Source: Ancylostoma caninum (taxonomy: Eukaryota; Nematoda; Chromadorea; Rhabditida; Ancylostomatidae). From it: 64,000 bases of DNA. A model generated the notes under the pieces. That model saw only the letters and a list, made by a program, of their open reading frames with translations. It made no database searches and was not told the origin of the DNA. A program made the position numbers and the translations under genes. Shown one piece after another: positions 1 through 14,389 of this stretch. The stretch covers positions 4,839,501 to 4,903,500 of the forward strand of contig JBAJFG010000002.1 of assembly GCA_037903475.1 (NCBI GenBank). Reading direction: 5' to 3'. Positions within the stretch are counted from its first letter, which is position 1. Each line of letters opens with the position of its first letter.

Positions 1-2750
1 AAACAATTCGACTCAGGATTAACTCGGCACGCTCCTTGCAGTCATGAAAGCTTCTTGCTAATCAAACTTTGCGCAGGAACCCATTAGGTGTGCTCTGCGA
101 CACCACTTCAATATGGAAGAAATGGCGCTATGCCAAAAAAAAAAGCCACAATGCCGAGACGTTTCATTAGCAAAAAGCTCCCATAACTGATGAGCTCCCT
201 TCAGAATCGATACAGGTAATGTTGCTTCCGGAATCTTATTTCGATAGGAGGATCCCAAATGGGAAACGAAATAAAATCGTGTCATCACAGGTAGTACAGA
301 ATCAGGTGCTAATCCATACTATGTTGGTTGAACAACAAGCTTATCCGTGCCGTCATTTTTTTTTTGTTTGAGTAAATGTAACACTGAGGGAACCTGCTCT
401 TGCATGTATTTTCTCTCTCTTTAAAGAAAGATGTGCTATACCTCCTAAATTACCATTCTTTTTAGTTTCCAGTTTTACCGATATTTTGATCTTGAGAAAC
501 TTACAATCCAACCGAACTTATCAAGCGAAAGTTGGATTTTGTCCTGCATATCGGTACTGAAAAGGCGATCCGATGTAACCGCGACTCGCTGTGAAATCTT
601 GGAGAAAATTTAGTCTTCTTGCAGGAAAAATCATCCCGCAAAAAAAAACACCCAAGCTGCTCGACAACAGGTCCTTTCACAATTTATGTACATACATATC
701 TCAGCCCTAGGAGCAAACGGAACCAAGTTTGATTGTGTGCTGGTGCTTTATAGGCACTTTCTTTCTGTTGATTGCCATGTGTGCAGAGTCGATTGAGGGA
801 GTATTAGAAAACTGATACTGCCATTCTTCGGTTTTTACAAATTTTGTGTATTTTTTCACCTACTACGCATACGGGGGAAGGGAAGAAGGTAACACCAATA
901 AGACAAACTTTTGCTCAGCATTTTGATTAAACTGCTATTCTCAGAAACATGGATTCTGCACCCACTAAAGCGAAGGCCGAAAGATATCGTCAAATTTTCA
1001 CGGAAATTTCTTTTCATCAAGCCAAAGCAACACCGAAATTTTCCTTGCCATTAAACGAGCACTCGATAGAAGCACAAACCGGAGAGAAGCCGTCAGAGGA
1101 AGTGCATACCATGTCTTTGTAATCACTGTGATTTTTCTCATAATTTTTTCAGTCCCGTTGACAATTTTCGCGTGTCCGTAATGTCTGTGCTTCACTGGCA
1201 AGATAACAGAATAATATTAAAAGTTAACGCAAAATTTGCCTCAATCCATGAAGTAATGCAGGAAAAGAACGCAAGTTCTTGCAGAAATACTGCATTTTTG
1301 GGTTTGAACGCAACAATGCCATTCAGAACCATTCTCGTAGGAACAGACTTGGGGAAACAAGGTGTTACTGTATGCCTCGCATGGTCAGTTAATCGTCCAA
1401 AATTGGTGACCACTGTTCTTTTTAATTTTATCCGAACAAAGTGGCACCTCTTGCCAGAAAAAAATAAACGAAAAACGACGGCGAAGATGAGCTGCTTTTT
1501 AACTCACGGCCCAGCAATTTCTTTCAGGGAGCAGTCTGCGTGGGTAATGGTGAAGGGTCAGACTGAACTGTTGTATCATCCTCTTAAACATAAATACTGT
1601 TCTACGGAAAGAGCGGATGCACAGTTACCTAAGCTAACAACTTTACAAGAACAACAGAGAGCTTCTAAAGCCTCTTATTGCACTAATAGCAATCTAAATG
1701 AACAACACCCTCTGAGGAACGGGAAAATTCCTTCAGATGAACAAGACAGGGCCATTCTCTGGACACAGTTGAAAATACTCTCGAAATACATGGTTCAGAC
1801 TACAATCGAGGTTGTTGTTGTTTGAAGGGTGCGTCTCCCTCAGAAATCGTTATCGAGACTTGCACAGTAATACAGCCTCCCTGAGCTACTGAGAACAATG
1901 GCGCACGTGAGATGTCTCGAAACCACAGGGAGCCACTGTTTCTGCAGGAATATTTCCCAGAGTCGACCGAAAATTTGGAATTTCACGACCAATTGTGAGA
2001 AATTATCGGTAGCTCCTCAAAAATGAACTGTAGCTGCTGTGTTGTTTTTGACATAGTAACTCGCGTTCCCTACGAAGATTGATAACAGACAACTGGTACA
2101 AACCACACTCAGTTGGGTCCCTGTAGGAAGGAGTTATTGGTCATTTTGGAGCATTTCAAGCACCACTGGGATCAGACCACGGAGCTGGTCCAGAACCTGT
2201 TAACATCTCAGGATCGAACAGAGGTGAGATCTAGACACTGCCGTCAAGCAAAATTTTCCGTTTGTTGATAATAACAGTGTGTTCCCCACTTCTTCATCTC
2301 AGGAAACTTACTTGCAACAGCAAGGAACAGCGCAACGTTCCACCATTTCTTCAGTTGCTGTGAGTGCCATTTGTGGATTGTGATACAAATATTAATATTC
2401 AAACAGGACACCCACGGAATCCTAGCGTGTGAAATTTTGAGCATTTGCGGAATCAGAACGGTATTCAGCAATCCTACACGAAAGCTGCACAACCGCGGCG
2501 TCAGCGTTTCTTCAAAAACTAAAGGTATGCCCATCCGTTAATCACTTGGAAGAACTGAAGCACGAGAAGAATCGACTGACTTTTCGAAGCTTCTCCTTTA
2601 CCGCAATACAACTTGCTTTCCCTTCTACCATCATAATTTAACCACTCATCACATTAGGTTTCCTTCATCTTACTGATGAGTGCAGGAGGAAACTTATTGC
2701 ATAATTTAGTTTTCGTATAAGGATAGTACACAAAGCTAAACTACGTTTAC
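1..2750. other. AT-rich DNA, no gene recognised
   Basis: No recognisable domain, RNA gene or repeat was found. The longest open frame is on the plus strand at 1,172-1,825 (217 codons). It has no signal peptide, no motif, and an AT-rich composition like its surroundings, so I treat it as a probable chance frame (see findings). The rest may be intergenic or a long intron of a gene outside the window. Confidence 0.4.
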
Positions 2751-2778
2751 CTTCTCAGAATCATAAAATCATAAAAGA

Positions 2779-3150
2779 ATCATAAAAGACAAGGGGACAC
2801 GGTTCGACACATCGGCCTTTAAAGGCAGCACTCACGGAAATTTTCACCTCTTAAGGAAGTCGCTCACCGGGGAGCAGGCCGCTGAACAATCACTAGAGTG
2901 AGTTGAACACAGCGAATAGAGCTTACCTGCGAAGATACTGCCGTGGACACATCTTCCGCTCTGGACAAAAGGGATTCCGTCGCTTCAGCTAACGTCATCG
3001 ACTGGGTGTGCGTATGTGGTTTAGCGCAGGGTTTTGTGTGGAATGCGCAATATTTCCAGGGACCCACCAAATCTCCAACGCGGAAATTTCCGTGAGCGCT
3101 GCCTTTGATGGTCGATGTGGCGAACCGTGTCCCCTTGTCTTTTATGATTT
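2779..3150. repeat. Foldback (MITE-like) element with long imperfect inverted repeats
   Basis: The left arm (about 2,780-2,848) reappears as an inverted copy at about 3,083-3,149, with roughly 65 matching bases and only a few mismatches. Shared blocks on reading inward include ACAAGGGGACACGGTTCG and AAAGGCAGC followed by CACGGAAATTT in the left arm. About 230 bp of unrelated sequence separates the arms, and no transposase frame is present. This is the structure of a non-autonomous foldback DNA transposon. The internal AAAGGCAGC motif recurs at the ends of the foldback at 49,680-50,331 and in a fragment near 48,056. Confidence 0.75.
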
Positions 3151-3779
3151 TGGACAACATAGGTCAACGTCTTCCTGCTTATCAGAGCTGGACAGGTAAA
3201 ACTACATCGACATTAGGAAGCAAATCTTCATTTCTCCTCTAAATTTCATTGCAGCATTGGACAAGGACACTGGAGGAACATTGTGCAGAGCGGGGTGCGG
3301 GTGTTTGACGATCTATGCTAACGAAGATGGCCATGATTCCAAGTTCTTCGCCTTGTGCTTATTCCTCTAACATTCTTTCAACTCGGCAGTAGAAAGTTTT
3401 GATGTTCAAGGAAGGAACCATTTTTCAAGAAGTTGTTATCGAAGAGTTCGGGAAGCATGACAAAACAAGAAAAAGACTTGTTTCTAATGTGGCGACTTAT
3501 CAGTGATTAACGTTAGTTACGCTGTAACCAAGAAAAAAAAAAGAACTTGATTGAAGAAAAAAATCCAGAGAAAGAAATTCACTTGCTCGCTTTGTTAGCG
3601 ATCCAACGGGTGGAGTGTCTTTGAAAGAGACCTGCTTCAAACAGGTTATTTAAAGCCGCGTGATGGAATTTCTGAAAGGTCCATTACTTATGTAAAAGTA
3701 AACATTCATCTTTCAATCACCTCTAATCCGATCATCCGTTTATTTGCTCTCAGCCCCTCTCAGTTTCTGCTAATTGAGT

Positions 3780-4440
3780 GTCAGTGAGGGCGCAACTTGG
3801 CAAAAAGGAGCCGCCACAGCAATTACTGGCACCCCAGCCAATCCGGCCTTGCTACCAAAATCTCCTGAGGCATGGGCGGCGTGCGCGCTGACCACCTGCA
3901 GCTGCGGGTGGCAGAGCGTCAGACGGTGGTAGTGCCCAGCGGTGACTCGCGGGTGTCTTTGCTGGACCGCTCATATACCGGTGGTTTACCTAACCCGCAT
4001 TCTTCACTGGATAATAATCTGAATGAAACGAAAAGGCATGCAAGGTATTTTTAGGAAAAAAAAACTTGAAACAAGAAAAAACGCAGAATTCAATGTCTAG
4101 TGGTGAAATTGGTGAAGGAACGCTACAAAGAGCGTTTGGTTAAGATATTGTCGTTCCTCAACGGGTTTCCTCTTATTTCTATGTTCCGGAGCACTTTCGG
4201 ATCCATTATGTGAATGAATAAAAAAATAGAACGTGAAAAGTTGGTTCTATCCTGGAATAGTTCCCGAGAAACTCTCCGCAACACAGACTCCGTCGTTGCC
4301 TCCCATGGTCGGAACGGCGGTCCTCGATCCTCAGTAATTAGTTGCCGGAGTGACGGGGCCATCGTGATAAAATCAACGCCAAACAGCGGCCGACACCAAA
4401 CGCGCAATAAACGAATGAGCTATTAGCGGAAGTTATTCCT
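3780..4440. other. GC-rich island with open frames on both strands; possible exons
   Basis: The stretch is markedly richer in GC than its surroundings. On the plus strand 3,872-3,988 reads openly with G/C-ending codons and is followed by a possible donor near 3,980. At 4,240-4,425 both strands are open, with a plus frame ending at 4,426 and a minus frame running left from 4,407. I could not choose a strand, match a family, or link the two parts. It may be exons of an unidentified gene or a conserved non-coding block. Confidence 0.25.
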
Positions 4441-7317
4441 CGCCTTATTCTCACCCTCCGTTTTACCTCCACTGAGACACCGCTTCTCTTTAATTATCAC
4501 TGGACCGGAAGAGGAGACGACAATCCGTACCACGCACTTTGTTGAGCTGAAAGGAAAAGTTATGAATGAAACATCAATACTCACGAAATATCGATCCCTC
4601 ATCTTGCCAAAGAGGTTGATGATGTTTCGAAATGGATACCTCTACAAAGGAGATTCGTCTGCTCAGGTAGGAAAAATCATGTGCAATATGTAGAGCAGAG
4701 TGCATGTTTTTTCTTCAAAAAGTTTATATGGAAAAAGAGAAAGACTTCATCTGAAAAATTTGAGAACCTTGGCAGAAGACTTTGGATTAGAGTGGATATC
4801 CAGCTAATTTTCTGATAATGCTTGCAAAATAGACTTATACTGGGAAATAAATTTTCACGTCTGAAAATCATGTATTTAACAAAATTTTTACCAAGAGAAG
4901 GACGGTGAGACAAAATGACGAGTTTCAATTCGGCGAATCTCGCAATTCGAATCTCTGTTGTACACATTCTACCTATGTTACTAATCTTGATTCTTTTGTA
5001 CAAGTTATCCACCAAATACTGTGAAAATAGTAATCTTACGCACTACTTCTTGTACACGGTGCGAGTTGTTGCATATATGGATACAACTATTCCACCCTAT
5101 GCTTCGTGTCGTCTCCAGAAGCCTGAAAATGAGGCTCTGCATATAAAAAAGATACGGAGACATTTCAACATACGAAAAACTTTAAATTCGGCTCGTCTCT
5201 GCTGCTTGTGCGAATGCAGCTACATATGATCGGTATATTGGTACTAAGTCTCACGTTACAGCTACATTTATTTGAGGGCTTCAATCACATAACACATAAT
5301 TGGGAGTCCTGACTTGGCTTTCTGGTGAGAGCTGTGCATTTTGTAATCCAACTTTGGATTCCATTCTTCAGAGCCTCGAAATAAATCTACAATGGGAGAC
5401 CGGCTGGAAAGTGCTAGGATTTCGAAGTTAGGAACTATGTATATGCCTCGACATCACAAAAGTAAGCGTTAGACACAATTGGCGTGATTCAAATTACAAA
5501 CAATTTGCAAATCAGAACACTGTTCAAGCAGAAGGTTTTCAAAAAATTCGAATGAAATTAGGGATGCTACTTTAGGCGCAAAAATGATGCCTTCGCTAGT
5601 TGTTCGAGCGGATGGCTAGTAAAAATGCGGATGGAATTGAATGAATACGTAAACCAGTGATTTTCTCACTGCCTCGTTCTATGTACTGTTGGAAAAGAGA
5701 TATTTGTTCTAGCTCTTTAGGCCTCAATTTTAGGCTTCTGATGACGAAAGGGAGCCGAATATTCAGGTCAGAGTGATGGTCCGTATAACATTCGCAAGGT
5801 GTACAAGAAGCACTGCGTAGCTTTACTGTTTTCACAGTATTCTATGGAACAGAACAATTACTCTTTATCATTTAACCGCCTTTGATTTCCTATGTATTCC
5901 AGCTCTTCAGGAAAGACGGATAACATCCCCTTGCATGCTGTAATTTGCTTCGTGCATAAACTGGGATAGTGACAAAGTTTGGACGTTACAGAAGCCATTG
6001 CTGCTCTCCTTATTCTTACTATCGAAAGTATGAGCAGAGGTACAACATCCTGCAACCACATTCAAATACAGACATAATCGGAGATGCATATAGCAAACAG
6101 CCTTGAACAACGACAAACAAAGAATCATGTGATGGAAGCAATTACAGCTGATCGCGCGTTGCACTTCGAGTTACTTATCCTCATCTGAGCCTTCTTTCCT
6201 TCTTTCTTATTGTTACATGATGATGATGAACATGCTTCACATATGTATAGAACCAATTCATTAACTGCTCTCTGCGGTTTACAAATTTCGCGGTAGTTAG
6301 CTTTGAAAATTTAAGCCTGGTACAGAGTTGTGAATTTTTTTGATTTGATCAGCTGAGCTCAATATGTCCCAAGACTTACCAGTCATGAACTATAGAATAT
6401 TTGCACAACTCTGTTTAACAGCTTTGGCTCTCAAATTCTGCGAAGTCACCTTGTGACTCTTCCAAGAACATTGCTTACGAAAGACAGTTCTGGACGGTAG
6501 TCCATGAAAAGCTAAATAAGAAAAGCACGTCCGATTGGCTATCCTATAGACCATGCGATACTAAAAGACACAGTACGCAAAAATTGGTTTGCCAACCCGA
6601 TTTTGCTCTGTTATAAATTCATAAATCCGAGTCCTGTTAATGGCCTCTTGTCGTACGAGAGGGAAAACGATCCAATGACGGCTTGCTAACCGAATATCAA
6701 AAGTCCATCTCTTTGCTTCTCCTCTTAGCCCGGATGCATCCCTGGACAGATGGATAATCTTGTGCCCAGCCGGCTATGGACAACGTCACGTGTGGGTAAT
6801 CATGATGGAGGATGTCACGCGAAGGGTAAATCTGGGTGCGTTAACAGTTTACCATGGGTATTCAAGATTTTGCACCTTCGCTCTGAAAATGGGGTTGTCG
6901 TCTTAGTTCTCATTTCCGATGCATATGGCTCATTCGCAACTCTAGACGTATAACACTCGAGTAAGCACTAGATTGTGACAGTAAATCTTGCAATTATCGA
7001 GTTTATGATGTGTTGATACGAGATGATCGGTATCTCTTGCCCGGAGCATAGCTTAGTCTCCTACGGCGAAGCAATCACGAGTTAATGACGCTAGGCAGAA
7101 CTACTTGCACTCTAGCCGCCTTCTTTGGCTTCATTTGGACCAAAAGTCAACAACAAGTTTGATTTCAGTTCAATTATCGAGAGTCGGCGCACCAAAGCCA
7201 TCGGAAGCCTAAGAACCGTGGTGACGGGCAACTCGGATTCTCCCGCACGCGTCAGGCCCGTATCCACCAGCGATCTTCCTCAGATACAAATCTGAATGAG
7301 GTGCGAGTAGCGGCGCA
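4441..7317. other. AT-rich DNA, no gene recognised
   Basis: Only short frames occur here. The longest, at 4,915-5,229 plus, contains a hydrophobic stretch near its start, but AT-rich sequence readily yields such frames and no splice context supports it. I saw no RNA gene or repeat with clear borders. Confidence 0.4.
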
Positions 7318-7492
7318 TTAAGAAGTCGCCAACAGAACTTCGGTAACCGCAGGCTCTGCCCCGCCGTCGCCCCCGGAGTCAAAACTCGGTCGACGCAAGT
7401 GGTAATCGGTGTGCGGTACGGGGCAAAAGACGTCGCTGTCCTCCGGACAGACTCCGCGTAGCCTGCGTGTCCTATAATTAGAGGCGGCGGAC
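7318..7492 (-). CDS. Candidate terminal exon of an unidentified minus-strand gene
   Basis: Reading leftward, a good acceptor (TCTTTTAG at 7,493-7,500) is followed by 57 open codons ending in TAA at 7,318-7,320. The frame uses many C/G-ending codons in an otherwise AT-rich region, which is the pattern of nematode coding sequence. The peptide is rich in Arg, Asp, Gly and Pro and has no transmembrane segment, so it looks like a hydrophilic C-terminal tail. I do not recognise the family. Upstream exons would lie to the right on the minus strand, and the exon-like frame at 15,970-16,079 is a candidate partner. A weak hairpin (CAGAT/ATCTG core) lies just past the stop, around 7,278-7,300. Confidence 0.4.
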
Positions 7493-10400
7493 CTAAAAGA
7501 CAATCCGTTACCGTATTGCGGGAGTGATAGGTATGCTGTGGGAGTGAAGAGATAAGTTCTGATGATGAATGATTGGTTATTGAGAGCTTGTAATTAGAGC
7601 TAACCCAGCTAACGTAATGTGAAGCTCGAGTAAAGCTGAGAGAAGATAACTCACCTGTTGATTAAGGCCCTTCGACAGTGTTGCCTATTCCATTACTCAG
7701 GAACTGAAGATATGGAAATGTTTCACAGCATGCCAGTGAGTTTGCCAAATTCAGTTGGGCAGAATTTGCCAGAAATTTTTTTGACCGAGGGGCACTCTAG
7801 CTTGGCTTACTAATCTCGCCTTTCTTTCCTCTCAACCTGTATAACAGTGGTTGAGACCTTTGAAAGGCATTATTTATGGCCATAGTCGGCATAACGTATA
7901 AAACATCCCCTTTTGTATTGGAAGACCTTCAAAACAAAGTAAAAGCATCTCACGTTGCTCGTCGTACATAGTTTTGATTCAATACGGTTCAAAATTTAGC
8001 AGATCATCTCTAGAATTCTCTAGAAAATCCTCAGTAATTTAGTAGTTTCTACTCTTTAAAAATTCGCTCAAGAGCATAGAAATGAGGCCTTGAAACTAAA
8101 GAAATCTAGTAAGACAGACCTCCATAAGACAGTAAGACAGAACCCTTCAAAAATCCCATTGCAAGGTTCTGTTATATGTAGGTAGTAGTAATTCATCCTT
8201 GTTCAAAGCCGAGCCCCTCCAAGAGCATGACATGAATGAATTTGCCATGACGTCCCTACTTCTCCCTACCGAGGAACCCTTCAAAACCCTAATGCTACAG
8301 GATGGATTTGACGCCTAGGGTCGTCACCTCGCAGCACTACGATCTTCCTAGCAAAACTTACTCAGTTCAGGCACATTACGACGGTAGGTGACAAGAAACC
8401 TATGCAGCCGTCAGACAAAAACGTCTCGCATTTCGTCGTTTTTCATCGCTCATGTGTCCATTATTTCACCTTCAACGCCGTAAAGTTTATCGAGAGGTTT
8501 CTGACGCCAGATTTTCTTCATCTAGATGACGAAAGTTCAAATTTGGGGTTCGAATGGGTAGCGCTCACACCATGGCGACCTTTTCAGCGTTACGCTCGTC
8601 GTGGGAAAAACTAAAGTTTTCGTGGATATCTGTAAACATACGTCACGTAAACATGGGGACAGATAAGGAATCACGAAAAAAATACATACTGATGAGAGCA
8701 TCAGTGTACCAGATATTATATAACTCTGACTTCGTTGAATAAGCAGACGCATTCTTCACCACGTAGTTACGTATGTGTACCTAGTAAACCCACACATATT
8801 TAAAGTCTAGATACCCAAGACTCGCTCACCATGGAACGGCGCTTTTCTCTCCAGCAATGATTATATTTCCTGGATTTTCACACTATGATTATGTTGAAAT
8901 TCTTTGTTTTTCTTCCTCCTTCAAACTCGTTGAACTCACATCATACATTCTTAGAAGGAATGGTACACTGAAACGTCCAGTAAGCGATTTGAGATAACAA
9001 CTCTGCAGATACATAAAGTTCTTTTATGGCTGAGGATATTCATCCCATTTCCATTCCCCGCAATTGTGCTACGCTCGAATTGTCTTTGTTGAAATTTTGG
9101 TAGATCGATTTCTTTAAACAAACAAGTAAACAAATAAATATTCCACCAGCACGATCCTCATTCCTATGTTTGCTGCCTGCTGTCTTGCTGTGAGAATTCA
9201 TCTACGTAGAAGTAAAATGAATCAAAACAAAGTAAACAAATAACTGAATGAATAAACATCCCACTGGCGCAATTCTTTCAGGACCATTGTCATGACATTA
9301 GCAACAGTCTCCTGTGAGGTAAGCTGTAAGATGCCTTGAAAGGGAGTCCTACAACGTATGAGATCTTCTCTTCTCAAACTGCCTACGCGATTGCTTTTGA
9401 ATTGCTCTGTTAAGCCAAATTTTAAACAGAGTAATGTTGAGTTTACAAATTATCATTTCAGGAAATATCATTTTTTTTTGCAGCAAAACCAATGCCGTTT
9501 CTGAAGAGTTACGATTTCCTCAATTTTGAACTACAACAAAATTAAGAATGCCAGTTGAGTTTAGGGAATGCATTTCAGTGTATTATGGTTCCTTTAATTT
9601 TTATTAATTCCATAGATTTAGGCAAAACAGTGTGAAAATGATGCTTTATTATTCTGGTACACATACGAGTTTACATTTGTGCCTTCACCTTTCTGACTTC
9701 ATTCTACGCCAAGGTAATCCACATTGTTTGCATACTCCGAACGAGTTCCTCTATGTTATATTACCTAACCCTCGGTCGTTAACCTTGACTCGTTACCACC
9801 AGTGGTTGATTTAGTGCTGGACGAGTGGACGCACAGCCTTAGCCTCACTCTTACTGCTATCGGCGAATCTAAACTGCTCCCTGGCTTATTTACAACTTTC
9901 CTGGTAATCACACATGTCATAACCTACGTGCTACGGTAGCTCCTCGCGCGTCTCCCCACTGGGATTTCCCCGAGGCCAAGGCGATGAAATCGTAAATTCG
10001 CGCCATGTGGCAGAGACCCATTCGCTCATTTGCAAGTCATTCTGGACAAATCTCGGTCTAGACGAGACGATTCATAAGCACAACAACCCGGACGTAAAAT
10101 CGATGACAGAAGTGGGAATCGCCTGGGTGCACAGTACATCCCTGAAATTCCTTTCAGGTCCTCAAAAGAAGTCCCGACAGAGAACGCCGGGACGAAAAAC
10201 TCACTCCTCCACACGCACCACCGCCACCATTCATCTCGTTTTCGTTGTTTGGAGCGTGGTGGTGCACAGCAGCCGCCCGAGTCTCGGACGCTTGATTTTA
10301 TCTACAAGGCTGACACGTATTTTGCCGACCGTGAACAGCCATGTACCGTAATCGCACACCACTCCAACAGCCCAACACCATGACCTAATTACAGACAGCC

Positions 10401-13400
10401 GCACGGACTTCAGCTAGCTGTGGAGGAATTGCAGGGTGTGGAAATAACCACAGGCGAAGGAACTCCTGAAGGAAAACGCCCTGTATAGTAGAAGTTATCA
10501 GAAAAGAGACCTCGAGGCTGAGTAAACTCAAGGCGCCTCACCATCTCTGACAAGGTACTGGAGACCTGAGCATCATTACCTACCTAGGTCCAACAAAATA
10601 TTCCTGTCGTGGCAACATCAGGTGTCATTACCTTCGCCGTTTCTCCAACCGAATCGTTTTGGACATGCGTGAAGAGATAGTATCTGCTGACCACGTTCGT
10701 CCACGACGCCCGGATCGACATTTTTGCCATGCCATTGAGCTGACGACAATGCTGCAACATCTTGTGAGTGTTTTACTCCTCATCGTGACAGTGAGTTGGA
10801 CGAAATCTCCTTGAAAATATGGAGATTGTCACTGTTCAGATAGTAGGCGAAAGTCAATAGATACCTCTGTGAGATATTCTTGTTTGCGTATTTGTGCAGT
10901 GGTACTTCTGTTGTAAGAGGAGGTATGGAATTGGCTACTTCAATGAAACTTTCAAAAAGTTCAAGTTGTTGGTTCGCTTTTATTATTTTCCCCATAAAGA
11001 ATTATGCCTCAGCATTACGCTCTATCAAAAAAATAAGCAGATAAATTTCATCAATCTTTCCCCAAGAGTTGAACTTTTCCTAAGTGGCTTTTAAATTGTT
11101 GATTGCATCCCACCATTTCATCAGCCGACATGTGTAGTTCTACAGAAAGTGAGCTACATTTTAGATTTGAATGAATGTATTATATTATATTTGTTACATG
11201 AGATAGCCCATGTGAACTACAATAAAACATGAGAGTGAAGCAGGTAAGACGAGGAACGTATCAGTGCAACACCCATGTTGAAAGAAAACATCCTCATGGG
11301 ATGTTGAATTAATAAATGCTGAAAGACTTCAACGATTAGGGGTATGCCACTCTCAGGAACACCCCCTCCCCCTTCTGCATGTCTTGACTTTTTCAAAAAT
11401 TTAAATCGTGTAGTGATGGAGGTGTTGTAGATTTTGAGCACCTGAAGTTCAAGTTGCGTTCATAACGTGTTTCAGAAGATTCCCAGCAGCGATTCCAGGA
11501 TGCTAGGATAACGGAACTTAGGCTGACGATGAGCGGAATTTTATTTTTTTTTTCTTTGGAGAACCTTGGAACTTATTTCAAATGAGTAACAAATGAATTT
11601 TAATGGTAATTTTTCGCTTAACTCAGAAGGTACAATACCAAACTTCCATAAAAATGGAAATAAATTATTTCTCCACTCATTTTTGGTAGAGTGACAGTTT
11701 ATCCCAATAAAATTGATAAAACGTTCTGGATTCACCTCAGTTCATCTATCTGCTGCAGATCCCCCTCCTTAAACGTCACCCTGGATACACCTGATTCAAA
11801 CAAGGCCTGGTAGAATGACGTCAACTCTTTTGAATTCACGACAGCATAAATTGGTCTCAGGCGAAGTCTAATGTACATACTGTATTCTTAGTGACTTAAG
11901 CATTCCCTCCCCAAAGTACCAAAGGGGAACCGGTGCCGCTGCCAACCGGCCGACCAGTCAGCAGCATCTCCTCCGCTTTTTCCGCTCTAAATTCGTTGAC
12001 TACCTTCCCAATAAAACATCTGTCGCATCATTACCGTAGCTAATGGCTTGAACGCGATCGTTCTCGTTCTTCAACGACAAATGTGTTTTGCATGGTGGGA
12101 CCAAGCAGTGCGCGCCCCTCGGGGCCCCGTCCGGCCTTCAAATGAGCCGCAAACGCTGCCGCTCGGGCCACGAGGCGATAATGAATAATATCCAATTGAA
12201 TGATAAATCTTCTGACAGCTCCTCCTGCTGCTACAATACAGACGGGAAATAGTCTCCGCTGTCGCGAAGACAGCGCTGGCGGCTCAGAGGGTGGCAGACG
12301 TCGACGACAGATTTTATGCTAATGCCAGAGCCGCATTTCACGCCCTGTGATCCCTCGGCTATTACCCGTCTTCGAATCTGGCACTTCTTGACAACAACAT
12401 TTGAACGGTCTTGAGCTGCTTGTGTAGTGCCGAGAAAGGGCTGCTCAAGAGTTGCTGTCTTTTTCCTAGTCTAACCCAGGTCACATACATTCTTAGGAGT
12501 AGAACTCAGGCACTGACTCTTCCAGAACAAGTTCCATGACACCATCAATACTGCAGTAAAAATGTGACTAGTGTTCCTAGAGCGTAGGACACCATGAAAA
12601 CCTTTCAACTTCCCTACTAAATTCTTCCCATTCTTGCACTTTCAGTGACACCTCCTCAACAGTACCATGAATTCAAACTTTGATTTTGCCTTATTTCTCC
12701 ATTTTCTCTCCCTCATATACATGATGGTGGTTGAAGAATAATTTGGAAGAGAAAATCGAAAAAAAACGGCCCTACACCATCACTTATCTTTTCTACATAA
12801 TTGTATGTCTTCATAATGATTCATAATTCTTCAAATTTTCGCCCTATCACTATCGAATATTTCATGCATTTCGTGTATATCTAGTGTGTTATTGCGATCT
12901 TAGAGATGCTCCTTCAATTCTCCCACTTGTACTGCTTCTACGTTTGCAAGCGAAATGCTCCTGTCAGCATTACCTAAGGACTACTCTCATTTTTAGTAAC
13001 CAAGTAAACAAATACATAAGTTTTTAGCAACCAGTTTTTATAATGAAACGTTTTTGGAGTAGCAGCACTTCTCTGCACAGAGACGACTGTTTTAATTCTC
13101 AATATCCATTTTAATCCTTGTCTAGCGCAAATATCATTAAATAAGCCGGGAGTCAAATGGACAGGTGCGCGGGTTCCCCATCTTCAACTTAAAGGCGTGG
13201 TTGAACATTCCTAAAATGAACAAAAACATTTAATAAATCTGTAGAACCCAAGGGATGGTAGCAGAAAACTGTCCTTTTGAAAAAAAAATTGAAAAGAGAG
13301 AGAGAGAACTGGTGAGGAAGGTAGACGGTACAATACAGTCACCAGCCCAAAAAATATGACGAGTGAAAAGAAGAGGGAAAAACTTTGATATAGCAGAGAT

Positions 13401-14389
13401 TCGTTCACCTTTCGAATCCAAAATATCCAGTGGGAGAATTGACTGTGAAACTGTTCCATGTTCACTGTTTCTAGTCTAACTTTCTCTTCATTTTTGGATC
13501 TTTCCCAAGTGTATTCAAATAAATAGGAAAGCAAAGAGATAAGTCAAAATGCCACTTGGATGTGGCCCACGACAAAACAAAAAGTAAAACAGGAACTTCC
13601 GTTTCCTGAGTTTCCCCCATCACAATTCCGTTACAGCTGGCGAATTGACACCTATCGCTCAAACATAGCGAAGAACGATTGAAGCCTGCGATAATGCTAG
13701 GTTGCCATTAAAACGTTTTACCCAGGGGATTTTCACGTGGTATTGCGGTATCGAGGAGCTTTGAAACGTACCCATAAACCTTTCAGTCTAGCCGTCCCTC
13801 TCCCAAGAGTTGGTCGCCTAGTTTTTGAAAACACTTATAAAATAGATGAGAGTATTGCATAAGTTTTCTTGTTGTTTATTTTCATTACTTTTTCAAAATA
13901 TTCACTACGAATTATTTAATACCATGCGATTTTTTTGTAAATTTATTATTGTTTCCACTTTTTTCTTGTCCCCCCCCCCCCTGCTAGCAACTCCTGCGTC
14001 CGGCACTGCCATTTACTTCTTCTCAGGTTCTGCCTGAAAGACTGCAGCAGATCCGAATAAAAAAGAGACTGATATGTACCCAGAACGCAAAGTATTTAGT
14101 GGTTCAATGAGAGAAGGAGCAGAAACTGTATATGACCTCTATAAGATATACATTTTAGGACAACTACTCCTACATAGAATAGTACTCGAACAAACTGTAG
14201 AGCTAGATTTATGCCATCAATTACACCAACCAGTAAGCGACCCTTGGCCCGAGAAGGAACAGAAGGAAGTTCTTGTGACTGCTTAAGGGCATTAAACCCT
14301 TGTTCCAGCGAATTTCCATCACTAAAGTGCTGGCTGGCCAAGTGAAAAATGGCAACTGCGCAATCGCTTACTGGCGTAACACACACAAC
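7493..14389. other. Long AT-rich stretch without a supported gene
   Basis: No frame here combines splice signals with coding-like codon use. Within it, about 11,925-12,330 is a GC-rich island carrying GATA-like motifs (GGCGATAATG, AATGATAAATC). It also has a minus-strand frame of about 95 codons without a start. About 10,000-10,340 is another GC-richer patch open on both strands. Either could be regulatory DNA of the downstream GATA-factor gene or unrecognised exons. The rest shows nothing specific. Confidence 0.35.
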
